A program made the position numbers and the translations under genes. Shown one piece after another: positions 1 to 8,108 of a DNA stretch of 64,000 nt (positions are counted from its first letter, which is position 1; each line of letters starts with the position of its first letter). The DNA is from Sphingomonas zeae (GTDB lineage Bacteria; Pseudomonadota; Alphaproteobacteria; Sphingomonadales; Sphingomonadaceae). Location of the stretch: the NCBI RefSeq assembly GCF_014197135.1, contig NZ_JACIFA010000006.1:135706-199705 (forward strand), read 5' to 3'. The notes under the pieces are model-generated. The model had not been told where the DNA came from. It did not search any database and worked only from the letters and a program-made list of their open reading frames with translations.

Positions 1-632
1 GCCCGCGCCTGGTTCACATCGGCGATGGTCAGTACCGCGCCATCCTTGGCGAGCAGCTTGGCCAGCCCGCCGCCGACCGAGCCGACGCCCTGGATCGCGA
101 CGCGCACGCCCTTCATATCGGTCGCACCCAAGCCGCGCTTGGCGGCCGCCTTGACGCCCAGATAGACACCGTGCGCGGTGTAGGGGCCGGGGTCGCCGCC
201 GGCCGCACCGCTCGCCACCGGCAGGCCGGAGACATAGCGGGTCTGGGTCGCAATGACCTTCATCCGCTCCTCGGACATGCCGACATCCTCGGCCGTCACG
301 TACCGGCCGCCGAGCGACTCGACCGCGCGGCCGAACGCCTCCAACTGCGCGGTGGTGATGACGTCACCCGGCTTCGCCGCGAGCACCACGCCCTTGCCGC
401 CGCCGAGCGCCAGACCCGCCATCGCGTTCTTGTAGCTCATGCCGCGCGACAGGCGCAGCGCGTCGGTGATCGCCAGCGCGGGCGTGCCGTAGTTCCAGAA
501 GCGCGCGCCACCCGCCGCCGGGCCGAGATGCGTCGAGTGCACGGCGATGACCGCCTGCAGACCCGAAGCGGGATCGGTGAACAGATGCACGCCTTCATGC
601 GCGTCGAAATCGGGAAAGCCCCAGTTCGTCAT
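1..632 (-). CDS. Leucine/Glu/Phe/Val-type dehydrogenase, 5' part (runs off the window)
   Basis: NAD-dependent oxidative deaminase of a branched-chain or aromatic amino acid. The first ~210 residues are visible, starting at ATG 632 with MTNWGFPDFDAHEG. The family lysine motif appears as LALGGGKGVV and is followed by a Rossmann loop, VAIQGVGSVGGGLAKLL, that begins the C-terminal NAD domain. This order is that of the leucine dehydrogenase group, which is usually about 350 residues, so roughly 140 residues lie outside the window. A leucine/valine preference over glutamate is inferred from the short N-terminus and cannot be proved from the part seen. Frame and start are clear. Confidence 0.9.
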   Translation of the reverse strand, partial: MTNWGFPDFDAHEGVHLFTDPASGLQAVIAVHSTHLGPAAGGARFWNYGTPALAITDALRLSRGMSYKNAMAGLALGGGKGVVLAAKPGDVITTAQLEAFGRAVESLGGRYVTAEDVGMSEERMKVIATQTRYVSGLPVASGAAGGDPGPYTAHGVYLGVKAAAKRGLGATDMKGVRVAIQGVGSVGGGLAKLLAKDGAVLTIADVNQAR

Positions 633-764
633 GCTCGTCCTTCGGTCCGACAGATGCGGAACCGGACCGAGTCTGCCGACCCGGCCACCCCATCGATGAT
701 GGATAGCGGGAGGACACGGGCGTGAAAAGGGCCGGTGCCGTGGCCAGGAAATGGCCGGAAATAA

Positions 765-842
765 TGGGGCGACCGACGGGACTTGAACCCGCAACTTCCG
801 GCATCACAAGCCGGCGCTCTAACCAATTGAACTACGGTCGCC
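765..842 (-). tRNA. tRNA-His (GTG anticodon)
   Basis: A full cloverleaf is readable on the minus strand. The acceptor stem GCGACCG pairs with CGGTCGC, the anticodon stem is CCGGC/GCCGG with loop TTGTGAT (anticodon GTG), and the T arm carries GGTTCAAGTCC. The discriminator is C and CCA is encoded at 765-767. Base 842 supplies a genomic G at position -1, giving the G-1:C73 pair used by histidyl-tRNA synthetase. Confidence 0.96.
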
Positions 843-889
843 GCGAAGGCTTGCGCCCCTAAACGGGATCACCCGCACTCGTCAAGCGG

Positions 890-1612
890 TCAAAAGCGCC
901 CTTCCGCCGAAAGTCGGTATCCGCCGCCCGTCGCCGCCACAAAGCCCAGCTGCTCCAGCTTCGCCGCCGCCGCCGGATCGCTTGGGCTCAGGACCAGGTC
1001 GGCGGTGTATCGGCCATCCGGTCGGATGCGCAGATTGACCGCCTCCGTGCCCCCCTGCCCCGTCATCGGCAGCAGGAGCGCGCCCGCCTCGCACCGCGCG
1101 GTGCCCATCATGCTGGGGGGCAGTGGCAGCCCCCCCGCCTCGCCCACCACGGTCGCACGGACACGGCCCCCTGCTTCCTCGCACACGCCGTCACGAAAAC
1201 GAACGGTCACGTCCTCCAGCGCCAAGGTGGTGACGGGAAGCGGCGCGAAGAGTGTGGCGGCGGGCAGGCTGGCGGTGACGCTTTCCATCCCTATTGCATG
1301 GCGGCTGACCGACGCCGCCCCCACAATCGGCCGGCCATCGGCACCCGCTCCCTCGAATGCCAGCCGCGCCCGCCCGACGAGCAAGGCGAGTGGCGACAGC
1401 GAAACGCGCAGATCGCCGAGCGCGACGTCTCCGAACCGCGCCTCGATCATGCTGCCACCCCAGATGGTGCCGCCGACCCGCCGGGCGCTCAATCCCTCGT
1501 CGGCCAGCCCGGTCATGCCCAGCACCAACCGCATCGGCAGGAAGACGATCAGCGCGACGACCAGCATCGCGAGGAACAGCACCGATGGCCGCGTGGTCAA
1601 CCGCAACCGCAT
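890..1612 (-). CDS. gspN: Type II secretion system protein N
   Basis: Last gene of the T2SS operon. The 240-residue product starts at ATG 1612, which overlaps the gspM stop (GTGATG). One N-terminal membrane segment (about residues 8-30, VLFLAMLVVALIVFLPMRLVL) anchors a periplasmic, beta-rich domain containing GGTIWGGS and repeated LxLSPLALL-type strands, as in GspN proteins. GspN is an accessory inner-membrane component and is absent from some T2SSs. Assignment rests on position after gspM and on the overall pattern, because the family has few invariant residues. An in-frame start exists upstream, but it would overlap most of the gspM 3' end and is unlikely. Confidence 0.82.
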   Translation of the reverse strand: MRLRLTTRPSVLFLAMLVVALIVFLPMRLVLGMTGLADEGLSARRVGGTIWGGSMIEARFGDVALGDLRVSLSPLALLVGRARLAFEGAGADGRPIVGAASVSRHAIGMESVTASLPAATLFAPLPVTTLALEDVTVRFRDGVCEEAGGRVRATVVGEAGGLPLPPSMMGTARCEAGALLLPMTGQGGTEAVNLRIRPDGRYTADLVLSPSDPAAAAKLEQLGFVAATGGGYRLSAEGRF

Positions 1613-2085
1613 CACGATACCCGCGTCCGCATGAGGAGCGCCACGCCCACCGTCCGGTCGCCATTGTCGGTCAGCGTCGCCTGTTCGACCAGCACCCCGC
1701 CCCGCTCCAGCCGCGCCAGCCACGGCGTCAGCGCGGCGGGGCGGGCCGAGGCGATCTGCGCGCGCACCCGGCCGGGGCCGTCCTCGGTCAGCGCGGACAG
1801 GGTAAAGCCCGCCTGCTCCGCCGACAGCCGCACCGTATCGGCCAGCGTCCCCGAAAGGGCGGGCGGACGACGGCGACGCTGGTTCAGCTCGGCGGCGATG
1901 GCTTGCGCCTGGCCCAGCCGGATCACCGCATCGGCGTGCCGCTCGCGCGCGCTCGACAGGCCGTCACCCAGCGGGCGCAGGATACCGCCCCACAGGATCG
2001 TCACGACCAGCAGCGCCCCCATGACGAGCAGGAGCCGCTTTTCGCGGGCCGAGCGCCCATCGAACCAGAGTTTGAGCGCCTTCAT
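1612..2085 (-). CDS. gspM: Type II secretion system protein M
   Basis: Bitopic inner-membrane protein of the T2SS assembly platform, partner of GspL. The 157-residue product starts at ATG 2085 (MKALKLWFDGRSAREKR), overlapping the gspL stop by four bases. A single membrane segment (about 19-36, LLLVMGALLVVTILWGGI) is followed by an Ala/Glu/Arg-rich coiled-coil-like stretch and a small ferredoxin-like periplasmic domain, the usual GspM layout. Length is normal for the family. Translational coupling to gspL fits the need for matched amounts of the two proteins. Confidence 0.88.
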   Translation of the reverse strand: MKALKLWFDGRSAREKRLLLVMGALLVVTILWGGILRPLGDGLSSARERHADAVIRLGQAQAIAAELNQRRRRPPALSGTLADTVRLSAEQAGFTLSALTEDGPGRVRAQIASARPAALTPWLARLERGGVLVEQATLTDNGDRTVGVALLMRTRVS

Positions 2086-3164
2086 CGTGCGCGCACCGTG
2101 AATTCTCCCGTAATCCGTCCGTTCGCCGCGACGAAGGTACTGGGCTGGACGGCAAAGCCCTCCGTCTCGATCGCACGCTTCAGATCGGTGGCCAGCGCCT
2201 CGCGGTCGACCGCCACGCCCAGCCGGATGTCGCCGTTCGGCTGGAAATCCATTGCGGTCAGCTCGGTACCCGGCACGGCGCGCACCGCCGCAAAGACCGC
2301 CGCCGCCGTCCGGCTGAACCCCTGACCCGGGCCGCGGAGCGCCGACAGCCGCTCGGTCAGTTGCCGATCCGCATCGACCAACGTCTCGCCGCGCGGCAGG
2401 GCGGTCCGGGCGACCTGTTCGATCTTCGCTTCGGTCGCGTCGGCGGCGAAGCTGTATTTGGTCCATCGCACGAACTCGATCGCCAGCGTGGCGACGACGA
2501 TGGCAAGACCCAGCCAGCTCAGCCGTCGCACCAGCCGCCAGTCGATCGCAAAGCCCCGCCGCCGCGCGAACGGCCCCTGCCGCAGGTCGAGGGCGGGGGC
2601 GGCGACGGCGGCGCCCAACACCGCCTCGATGCCGTCGGCGTCCAACTCGGCGAGCGGCTCGTCGCCCGCAACGATCTCGGTAAAGCCCGGCTCGTCGGCA
2701 AAGCCCGACGCGCGTCCGCGCACCACGCCCTGCCCCGCCAGATCACCCCGAACATAGCCCGTATCGGGACGCGGCAGAAGGAGCGGCGCAGGCACGACCG
2801 CGACAGGGTCTACCCCCGCCGCGCCCAGCCGGGTGAGCCACCCCGCCATCGCGCCGCGATTGACGATGCCGATGGCACGGCTCCCGGCCTCATCTTCGCC
2901 GACCGCGACATGCAGTTCGTCCATCGGCGCGGCGCTGACCTCGGCGGCGAGCAGGCGCGCGGCGGCGGCCGCCTGGGCGGTGGACCGGGCGGGTATCTCG
3001 GCCCAGTGCAGCGACACCGCATCGGCCGGGGCGATCGCGATGACCTCGCCATCCCCATGCGGCAGGCCCTCACCCGCCGCCGCGACGCGGCTATCCTCGA
3101 TCCGCATCCAGCGATAATCGCCCCCGTCGCCCGGCGGCAGGAACAGGAGGTTGGTCGCACTCAT
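2082..3164 (-). CDS. gspL: Type II secretion system protein L
   Basis: Platform protein that links the ATPase GspE to the inner membrane. The 360-residue product starts at ATG 3164 (MSATNLLFLPP), overlapping the gspK stop. The cytoplasmic actin-like domain covers about residues 1-210. A single membrane segment follows (RRLSWLGLAIVVATLAIEFV, about 219-238), then a periplasmic domain ending in a ferredoxin-like fold that should pair with GspM. A longer reading extends upstream without a credible start. Order K-L-M is the standard T2SS order. Confidence 0.9.
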   Translation of the reverse strand: MSATNLLFLPPGDGGDYRWMRIEDSRVAAAGEGLPHGDGEVIAIAPADAVSLHWAEIPARSTAQAAAAARLLAAEVSAAPMDELHVAVGEDEAGSRAIGIVNRGAMAGWLTRLGAAGVDPVAVVPAPLLLPRPDTGYVRGDLAGQGVVRGRASGFADEPGFTEIVAGDEPLAELDADGIEAVLGAAVAAPALDLRQGPFARRRGFAIDWRLVRRLSWLGLAIVVATLAIEFVRWTKYSFAADATEAKIEQVARTALPRGETLVDADRQLTERLSALRGPGQGFSRTAAAVFAAVRAVPGTELTAMDFQPNGDIRLGVAVDREALATDLKRAIETEGFAVQPSTFVAANGRITGEFTVRAR

Positions 3165-4153
3165 CACTCTTCCCCCCAAACCCGCGCCACCAGTCGCGGC
3201 GGCTGTCGCGTGGCATCCACCAGCGCACGTTCCTGAATCCGGACGCTGCCCAAGCCGACATCGATGCGCAAGTTGAACCAGCGAGTCGTCGTCGCCACGC
3301 CGCCGCCACCGCTCGCCCCCGGTATCTGCGCCCAAAAGGCGCTGGCGTCCGCATAGCCTTGCGGCGGGCGGCGCAAAAGGGCTTGCCCGATGGCGGCAGG
3401 CGAAATCGTGTCGATCTGCGCCATGGCGACCAGGGGCGCCTGTTCGGGTTCCAGCGTGTTGATGTTGACGATGGTCGGCTTCGCCTCGGGCAGGGTGCAG
3501 AGCCAGGGGCGCAGTTGCGCAAAGATCTCGGGTGTGACTCCGCTGACCATGCGCAATTCGCTGACATCGGCCATCAACGCGCCGCCGGTGCGATAGGGGG
3601 GATCACGGGCCAGATAGACGGGGTCCTCCGCCCCGCCGCCCTGCGGGTTCTGATCGCTGTCGATCCAGTCGGAGGCGGCGGTCGCGACCTGCTGCGCGAC
3701 CTGACCGGGGATGCCCAGCAACCGCATCAGCTTGGCGAAATGCGCGGCCTCGACCGCGTTGCCGATCAGCACCCCCTGCTGACCGGGCAAGCCTTGCGCA
3801 AGCCCATTGAGATTGAAGCAATTGCCCCCGTCCGTCACCCGCGCGACCGCGCTGCCCCCGCCCGCGACATCGCCCAGCGGCAGGGCGAAGGGCCGGTCGC
3901 TCCACCCGCCCAGCAGCGACACCTTACCCTGGGAACGCTCCAGCAGATCGCCAATGCGGATGATCGCCAAAGCCTCGGCCGCATAGGCAAAGCCGCGCGC
4001 CTGCTCGATCGCCACGGCATTGCCGCCCAGCCGGGTCGACAGGCGCAGCTTTTCCAGCGCGGTCGCGGCCAGCACGGCGATGACGGCGACCAGGATCAGC
4101 ACGGTCAACAGCGCCGCACCGCGCTCCCCCGCTGGCGGCCTGGGTCTAGCCAT
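3164..4153 (-). CDS. gspK: Type II secretion system minor pseudopilin K
   Basis: Minor pseudopilin that caps the pseudopilus tip with GspI and GspJ. The 329-residue product starts at ATG 4153, eight bases inside the gspJ end. Its leader is short and Arg/Pro-rich and is followed by the hydrophobic helix GAALLTVLILVAVIAVLAATALEK. As in other GspK proteins the residue five positions after cleavage is not Glu, the known exception among pseudopilins. The large domain is interrupted by the alpha-helical insert typical of GspK and contains a helix-hairpin-helix-like VNINTLEPEQAPLVA segment. Confidence 0.93.
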   Translation of the reverse strand: MARPRPPAGERGAALLTVLILVAVIAVLAATALEKLRLSTRLGGNAVAIEQARGFAYAAEALAIIRIGDLLERSQGKVSLLGGWSDRPFALPLGDVAGGGSAVARVTDGGNCFNLNGLAQGLPGQQGVLIGNAVEAAHFAKLMRLLGIPGQVAQQVATAASDWIDSDQNPQGGGAEDPVYLARDPPYRTGGALMADVSELRMVSGVTPEIFAQLRPWLCTLPEAKPTIVNINTLEPEQAPLVAMAQIDTISPAAIGQALLRRPPQGYADASAFWAQIPGASGGGGVATTTRWFNLRIDVGLGSVRIQERALVDATRQPPRLVARVWGEE

Positions 4154-4781
4154 TGGGCGTCGGTGTCGGGCTGGGCGTGGGGCCGGGTTGGGGCATGACG
4201 GTCGTGTCGACATAGCCGGTGCCGACCAGAAACAACTGGCGAAAGATCATGCCGTCATCACGCACGATCGTCACCTCGGCGGCCTGCGGCAAGGCGACGC
4301 CCGGCTGCCCCTGCCACTGGTCGAGCCACGCCCCGTTGAAGCGATAGCGCAGGTGCAGTTCACGCACATGGTCCATCAGCGCAGCAGGCTCCATGGCGGC
4401 GGCCCCGTCGAGCAGCGGCCAGGCGACCCGCTCCAGCACGTCACCGTTCAGGCGATAGGCGACCTTTTGCACCGAAGGCCGCGCGGCATTGTCGAGATTG
4501 CTCCAGCCACCGCGCACCAATCGCATCGCATCCGGCCCCGCGACCATGGCGGGCGTCAGCACGCCACCCTCGTCGCGCGTCGGCCGGTCGACCGCCTGCG
4601 CGAGATCGGCCGACAGGATCGCGGTCGTCCGGCTGACGGCCGAGATCGCATCGAGCTTCTGCCCCGTTACGGCTTGCGCGCGGACACTCAACGAAAGGAT
4701 CGCGACAGCCGCAGCGGCGAGCATCGCAAAGATGAGCAGCGCCACCATGACTTCGACCAGGGTGAAGCCGCCCTGCCCCAT
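4146..4781 (-). CDS. gspJ: Type II secretion system minor pseudopilin J
   Basis: Minor pseudopilin. From ATG 4781 it begins MGQGG|FTLVEVMVALLIFAML, with the prepilin peptidase site G|FTLVE and Glu5, and gives 211 residues with a five-residue leader. The same frame is open back to a GTG at 4925 that overlaps the gspI stop as GTGA. That alternative would give 259 residues with a 53-residue leader, most of it encoded by an inverted repeat (4791-4903). The sister genes gspH and gspI have no alternative to such long repeat-encoded leaders, so the upstream GTG is a real possibility. The C-terminus ends in a Pro/Thr-rich tail. Confidence 0.9.
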   Translation of the reverse strand: MGQGGFTLVEVMVALLIFAMLAAAAVAILSLSVRAQAVTGQKLDAISAVSRTTAILSADLAQAVDRPTRDEGGVLTPAMVAGPDAMRLVRGGWSNLDNAARPSVQKVAYRLNGDVLERVAWPLLDGAAAMEPAALMDHVRELHLRYRFNGAWLDQWQGQPGVALPQAAEVTIVRDDGMIFRQLFLVGTGYVDTTVMPQPGPTPSPTPTPNG

Positions 4782-4790
4782 TCCCCTCTT

Positions 4791-4903
4791 TGTTCCCCCG
4801 CGCAGGCGGGGGTCCAGTTCTTGTCCGGTCGGCGATGACGGATCGCATTTACTCGCGCGACCCGCCCTACAATGGACCGCCCCCCCGCCTGCACGGGGGA
4901 ACA
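4791..4903. repeat. Composite inverted repeat in the gspJ leader frame
   Basis: Two inverted copies of a GC-rich palindromic unit. The left copy, 4791-4816, holds CCCCCGC-GCAG-GCGGGGG and ends GGTCCA. The right copy, 4873-4903, begins TGGACC and ends GGGGGAACA. About 55 bases separate them. Each unit can form its own hairpin and the two can pair with each other, the architecture of a REPIN. The element lies between the GTG that overlaps gspI and the prepilin site of gspJ, and is open in the gspJ frame. A closely related unit occurs at 7742-7770 and, inverted, at 8054-8080. Confidence 0.85.
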
Positions 4904-4921
4904 AGGGAGTACCCAGGTTTT

Positions 4922-5443
4922 TCACGACGCCGCGACCCCGACCGGCGGCGCGGCCATGGGCGGGCGCACCATCGTCATCCGCCCGGCGATGCTGCCCCCC
5001 GCATTCGCCACTGCCACGTCGATCCGCACCACCCGCGCATCGCCCGTACCACTGACGATCCGGGTCCAGGTCCAGCTGCGCCCGCCATTCACCTCCGTGC
5101 CCGTCGTGCGGCCGAGCGCCGGGGCCTGCGGATCGGTGACGGCGGCAATGGCGACGTTGCGCGCGACCATCTGCGCGACCAGCGTCTCGTCCAGGATCGC
5201 AGCGCCCCGGATCGTGGCACTCTCCAGCCGGACGAGCGCCATTGCCGCGAGACTGAATACGGCGAGTGCCACCATGATCTCGATCAGGGTGAAGCCATCC
5301 TCCCCGGCACGGGGAGGGGGACCATCCGCAGGATGGTGGAGGGGGAGCGTCGAAAGGGAAGCCCGAGGAGGCACGCCTCCTCCGTCAGGGCTTCGCTCTG
5401 CCACCTCCCCTTGCAGGGGAGGAATGGGGGACGCTTCACCCAT
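4922..5443 (-). CDS. gspI: Type II secretion system minor pseudopilin I with a repeat-extended leader
   Basis: Minor pseudopilin, 173 residues. The start is ATG 5443, which overlaps the gspH stop by eight bases. The prepilin site is G50|FTLIEIMVALAVFS with Glu at +5, and the rest has the usual small GspI size. Normal GspI leaders are about 5-10 residues, but here the leader is 50. Residues ~8-48 are encoded by the palindromic element at 5300-5421, and no ATG or other good start lies between that element and the cleavage site. Either prepilin peptidase accepts the long leader or an unrecognised start is used. The repeat is free of stops in this frame. Confidence 0.9.
   Translation of the reverse strand: MGEASPIPPLQGEVAERSPDGGGVPPRASLSTLPLHHPADGPPPRAGEDGFTLIEIMVALAVFSLAAMALVRLESATIRGAAILDETLVAQMVARNVAIAAVTDPQAPALGRTTGTEVNGGRSWTWTRIVSGTGDARVVRIDVAVANAGGSIAGRMTMVRPPMAAPPVGVAAS
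5300..5421. repeat. Multi-hairpin palindromic element inside the gspI leader
   Basis: Four separate palindromes in 122 bases: CTCCCC-GGCAC-GGGGAG (5300-5316), ACCATCC-GCA-GGATGGT (5321-5337), GAGGAGGC-AC-GCCTCCTC (5365-5382) and CTCCCC-TTGCA-GGGGAG (5405-5421). The two outer hairpins are variants of each other, as expected of a mobile palindromic unit. The element sits wholly inside gspI between the start codon and the prepilin cleavage site. Confidence 0.85.
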
Positions 5444-6026
5444 CGACGCGCACCGTGCCGTCCGCGCCGATCCGCACGATGCTGCTTGCGCGGTCGCGGG
5501 TCAGGCGCAGCTCGACGGGGCGGTCGGCCAGGCCGGTCACGTCGAAGGTGATCCGCACCCGCCCGCTCGCGTCGGGGATCGTCGCCTGGGTGCCATCCTC
5601 CCATTGCGCCACGCGTAGAGGCTTGGCGGTCATCGGGCTCCATGCGCCGTCTGCACGCCGGTCGAACCCATAGCCGCCGCGCGTGACCCAGATGCTGACC
5701 GGCGACGCCTCGACCACCGCGACGTCATGCGCGGCGCGGACCCGCGCGGCGAACCGCAAAGCCTCATCGGTCACGCGGCCGCGACGGTCGGGCAGCGACC
5801 AGACGGCGATGGCGGAGGCCAGGCCGATGACGGTGATGACCACCATCAGTTCGACCAAGGTGAAGCCGTTTGCCCGTACACTTCGACTTCGCTCCGTGCC
5901 AACGACGGACGGGATCAGGCCCCCCGCCCCGTTCAGCCTGAGCGAAGTCGAAGGCCACGCCTCGACTTCACCAGGCAGGCCGCGCCCGCCGCCGTTCCCG
6001 GCATCCAGGCGGGCATACGAGCTCAC
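5436..6026 (-). CDS. gspH: Type II secretion system minor pseudopilin H with a repeat-extended leader
   Basis: Minor pseudopilin, 196 residues. The start is GTG 6026, overlapping the gspG stop as GTGA. The prepilin site is G54|FTLVELMVVITVIGLASAIAVW with Glu at +5, followed by a GspH/FimT-type beta domain. The leader is 54 residues instead of the usual 5-10. Residues ~24-49 come from the inverted repeat at 5881-5953, and no ATG, GTG or TTG start in frame lies between the repeat and the cleavage site. This makes the insertion inside the coding sequence hard to avoid. The mature protein looks intact. Confidence 0.9.
   Translation of the reverse strand: MSSYARLDAGNGGGRGLPGEVEAWPSTSLRLNGAGGLIPSVVGTERSRSVRANGFTLVELMVVITVIGLASAIAVWSLPDRRGRVTDEALRFAARVRAAHDVAVVEASPVSIWVTRGGYGFDRRADGAWSPMTAKPLRVAQWEDGTQATIPDASGRVRITFDVTGLADRPVELRLTRDRASSIVRIGADGTVRVDG
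5881..5953. repeat. Inverted repeat inside the gspH leader
   Basis: Perfect 14-base arms CTTCGACTTCGCTC (5881-5894) and GAGCGAAGTCGAAG (5940-5953) flank a 45-base centre. The element is open in the gspH reading frame. A weak partial match (CCCAGGCTGAGCGAA) lies near 12984-12998 between gspC and the TonB receptor. Confidence 0.8.
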
Positions 6027-6478
6027 TTATCCCAGTTGCCGATATCCGCGTTGATCCCCTCGCCGCCTTCCTTGCCATCGGCGCCATAGGTCCAGACATC
6101 CGCCTCGCCATGCTGGCCGGGGGACGCATAGAGATAGGGGCGGCCCCAGGGATCGTCGGGCAGCTTCTTGAGATACCCACCCTTTTGATAGCGCGACGGA
6201 TCGGCCAGTCCGGCGGGCATCGAGACCAGCGCCGGAAGCCCCTGCGCCGTGGTCGGGAAGGTCAGGTTCTGGAGCTTGTACAGCTCCAGCCCGCCTTCGA
6301 TCTGCGCGATGTCGGCCTTGGCCTTCTGCACCCGCGCAGTATCGCCAGAGGGCAGCACGTTCAGCGCGACGATCGTCGCCAGCAGACCGATGATGACGAT
6401 GACGACCATCAATTCGACCAGCGTGAAGCCGCCCTCGCCGCGTTTGCGACGGATCGACCTTGGGGTTTGGGTACGCAT
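6023..6478 (-). CDS. gspG: Type II secretion system major pseudopilin G
   Basis: Major pseudopilus subunit, 151 residues. The leader is 17 residues and positively charged (MRTQTPRSIRRKRGEGG). The cleavage site G|FTLVELMVVIVIIGLLATIVA has Glu at +5, and the C-terminal domain carries the conserved DPWGRPYLY and the GADGKEGGEG loop that binds calcium in GspG. It overlaps the gspH start (GTGA) and follows gspF by 16 bases. Unlike gspH, gspI and gspE it carries no repeat insertion, consistent with strong constraint on the major subunit. Confidence 0.97.
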   Translation of the reverse strand: MRTQTPRSIRRKRGEGGFTLVELMVVIVIIGLLATIVALNVLPSGDTARVQKAKADIAQIEGGLELYKLQNLTFPTTAQGLPALVSMPAGLADPSRYQKGGYLKKLPDDPWGRPYLYASPGQHGEADVWTYGADGKEGGEGINADIGNWDK

Positions 6479-6494
6479 AACCTGTCCTCTCGAC

Positions 6495-7718
6495 TTATTG
6501 ACCCGCCAGCGTGTTGAGCTGGAGGATGGGCAGCAGGATGGATAGCACGATCGTCGCGACCACGCCGCCCATCACGACGATGATCGCGGGCTCCAGCAGC
6601 GACAGCGCGGTGGCGGTGAAGCGGTCGAACTCGCGCTCGAGATAATCGGCGGCGCGCTCCAGCATCTCGTCCAGCCGCCCCGCCGCCTCGCCGCTCGCCG
6701 CCAGATAGGTGAGCAGGGGCGGGAAGACTCCGGCGCGCCGCATCGCCGCCGACAGGCTCCCGCCGCCCCGGATCGCATCCACGATCGCGTCGGAGGCCAC
6801 ACGCAGGCGACGGTTGTGGATGGTTCCCGCCGTCAGCGTCAGCCCCTCAAGCAGCGGCAACCGGCTCGCCACCATCGTCCCCAGCGTCCGCGCCATCCGC
6901 GCGGCATGCAGGTCGCGCAACAACCGGCCAAGCAGCGGCAGCTTGAGGAGCCAGGTGTCGAAGGACAGCCGGATCGCCGGCACCTTCAACGCGCGCCAGA
7001 AACCGACGCCCGCGATGGCGGCGATCCCGGCCATCAGCCACCACCAGCCGACCAGGAGGTCGGACACCCCGATCACCATACGGGTCAGGAAGGGCAGTTC
7101 CTGCCCGACCGTATCGAACTGCTCGACCACCTGCGGCACGACGAACATCATCAGCGCGGTGACGACGCCCATCGCAACGACCGCCAGGATGGTGGGATAG
7201 GCGAGTGCGGTGATCAGCTTGCCGCGAATCTCCGCTTGTCGCTCCAGCAGTGCGGCGAGCCGTTCGAGGATCGTCGGCAACGTCCCCGAACTCTCCCCCG
7301 CCGCGACCATCGCGCGGTAAAGCGGCGGGAAGCTCTTGGGCTCGCGCGCCATGGCGTCCGCCAAGCGTCGGCCTTCGGTGACGCCCTGATGCACCGTCGC
7401 GACGATCGCGCGCACCCGCTCCTGCTCGGTCTGGCGGGTGATGGTGCGCAAGCTCTCCTCCAGCGGCGAGACGCGGTTGAGCGTGGCGAGCTGGCGGGTG
7501 AACAGCGTCAGCTGCTTGACCGACATGCGCGCACGGCCGAGCTTCAGCCCGAAGAGCGGGCGGCGTTCGGCCGTGTCGCCGCTGCCCGGCTTGACCGAGA
7601 CGACATAGAGCCGCTGCTTCTCCAGCGCCGCGCGCGCGGCATCGGCGGTTTCGGCCGGGATGAAGCCGCGCTTTTCGGCGCCCTTGGTATCGATGGCGAC
7701 ATAGTCGAACCCGGCCAT
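6495..7718 (-). CDS. gspF: Type II secretion system inner-membrane platform protein F
   Basis: Polytopic platform protein, 407 residues from ATG 7718 (MAGFDYVAIDTKG). Two homologous T2SSF cytoplasmic helical domains (about 65-190 and 270-390) contain the family signatures FTRQLATL and LPLLEGL. Three membrane segments are visible, one of which ends the protein (LEPAIIVVMGGVVATIVLSILLPILQL). Length matches the family. In-frame starts further upstream lie inside the repeat region and give no extra conserved residues. An ATG at 7736 (MGAPADMAGF) is the only other reasonable start. Confidence 0.95.
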   Translation of the reverse strand: MAGFDYVAIDTKGAEKRGFIPAETADAARAALEKQRLYVVSVKPGSGDTAERRPLFGLKLGRARMSVKQLTLFTRQLATLNRVSPLEESLRTITRQTEQERVRAIVATVHQGVTEGRRLADAMAREPKSFPPLYRAMVAAGESSGTLPTILERLAALLERQAEIRGKLITALAYPTILAVVAMGVVTALMMFVVPQVVEQFDTVGQELPFLTRMVIGVSDLLVGWWWLMAGIAAIAGVGFWRALKVPAIRLSFDTWLLKLPLLGRLLRDLHAARMARTLGTMVASRLPLLEGLTLTAGTIHNRRLRVASDAIVDAIRGGGSLSAAMRRAGVFPPLLTYLAASGEAAGRLDEMLERAADYLEREFDRFTATALSLLEPAIIVVMGGVVATIVLSILLPILQLNTLAGQ

Positions 7719-7741
7719 GTCAGCGGGCGCTCCCATGGGCC

Positions 7742-8080
7742 TGTTCCCCCGCGAAGGCGGGGGTCCAGTGACTGCGAGGCGTGTCGGATCGCCATTCTCT
7801 CTCACGCGAAGCCGCGAAGCCGCGAAGAAGAAAGTCATGCTCGCGCAGAGGCGCAGAGGACGCAGAGGTGTCTCGTGCGCGGCAGCGCATTGCTTTTGCA
7901 ATCGGCCGAAAAATACGGGCCGCTGGCGCGGCTAGGACGACGCCTCTGCGCTCTCTGCGCCTCCGCGCGAATCCATTCTTTCTCCGCGTCTCCGCGTCTC
8001 CGCGTGAACCGATGACATGCTCACCCCCAGCGTCGGCCCCGATACGACCAAGGCACTGGCCCCCCGCCTTCGCGAGGGAA
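7742..8080. repeat. Nested inverted repeats between gspE and gspF
   Basis: The outer pair is a REP-like unit, TGTTCCCCCGCGAAGGCGGG... at 7742-7770, with its inverted partner at 8054-8080. Inside it lies a second, unrelated inverted repeat with arms of about 70 bases, 7801-7870 and 7941-8009, rich in CGCAGAGG and CGCGGAGA words and separated by a 70-base loop. The nesting suggests that one element inserted into another. The block fills nearly all of the 390-base gap between gspE and gspF, the largest gap in the T2SS operon, and could fold into a long stem in the mRNA. Confidence 0.85.
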
Positions 8081-8108
8081 GGGGAAATGAGGAGCGTGCG
8101 CACCCCCC

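Noticed and set aside
4791..8080. CRISPR array in the T2SS operon
   Set aside because: The repeats are inverted pairs of different families, not direct repeats with regular spacers, and no cas genes are present.
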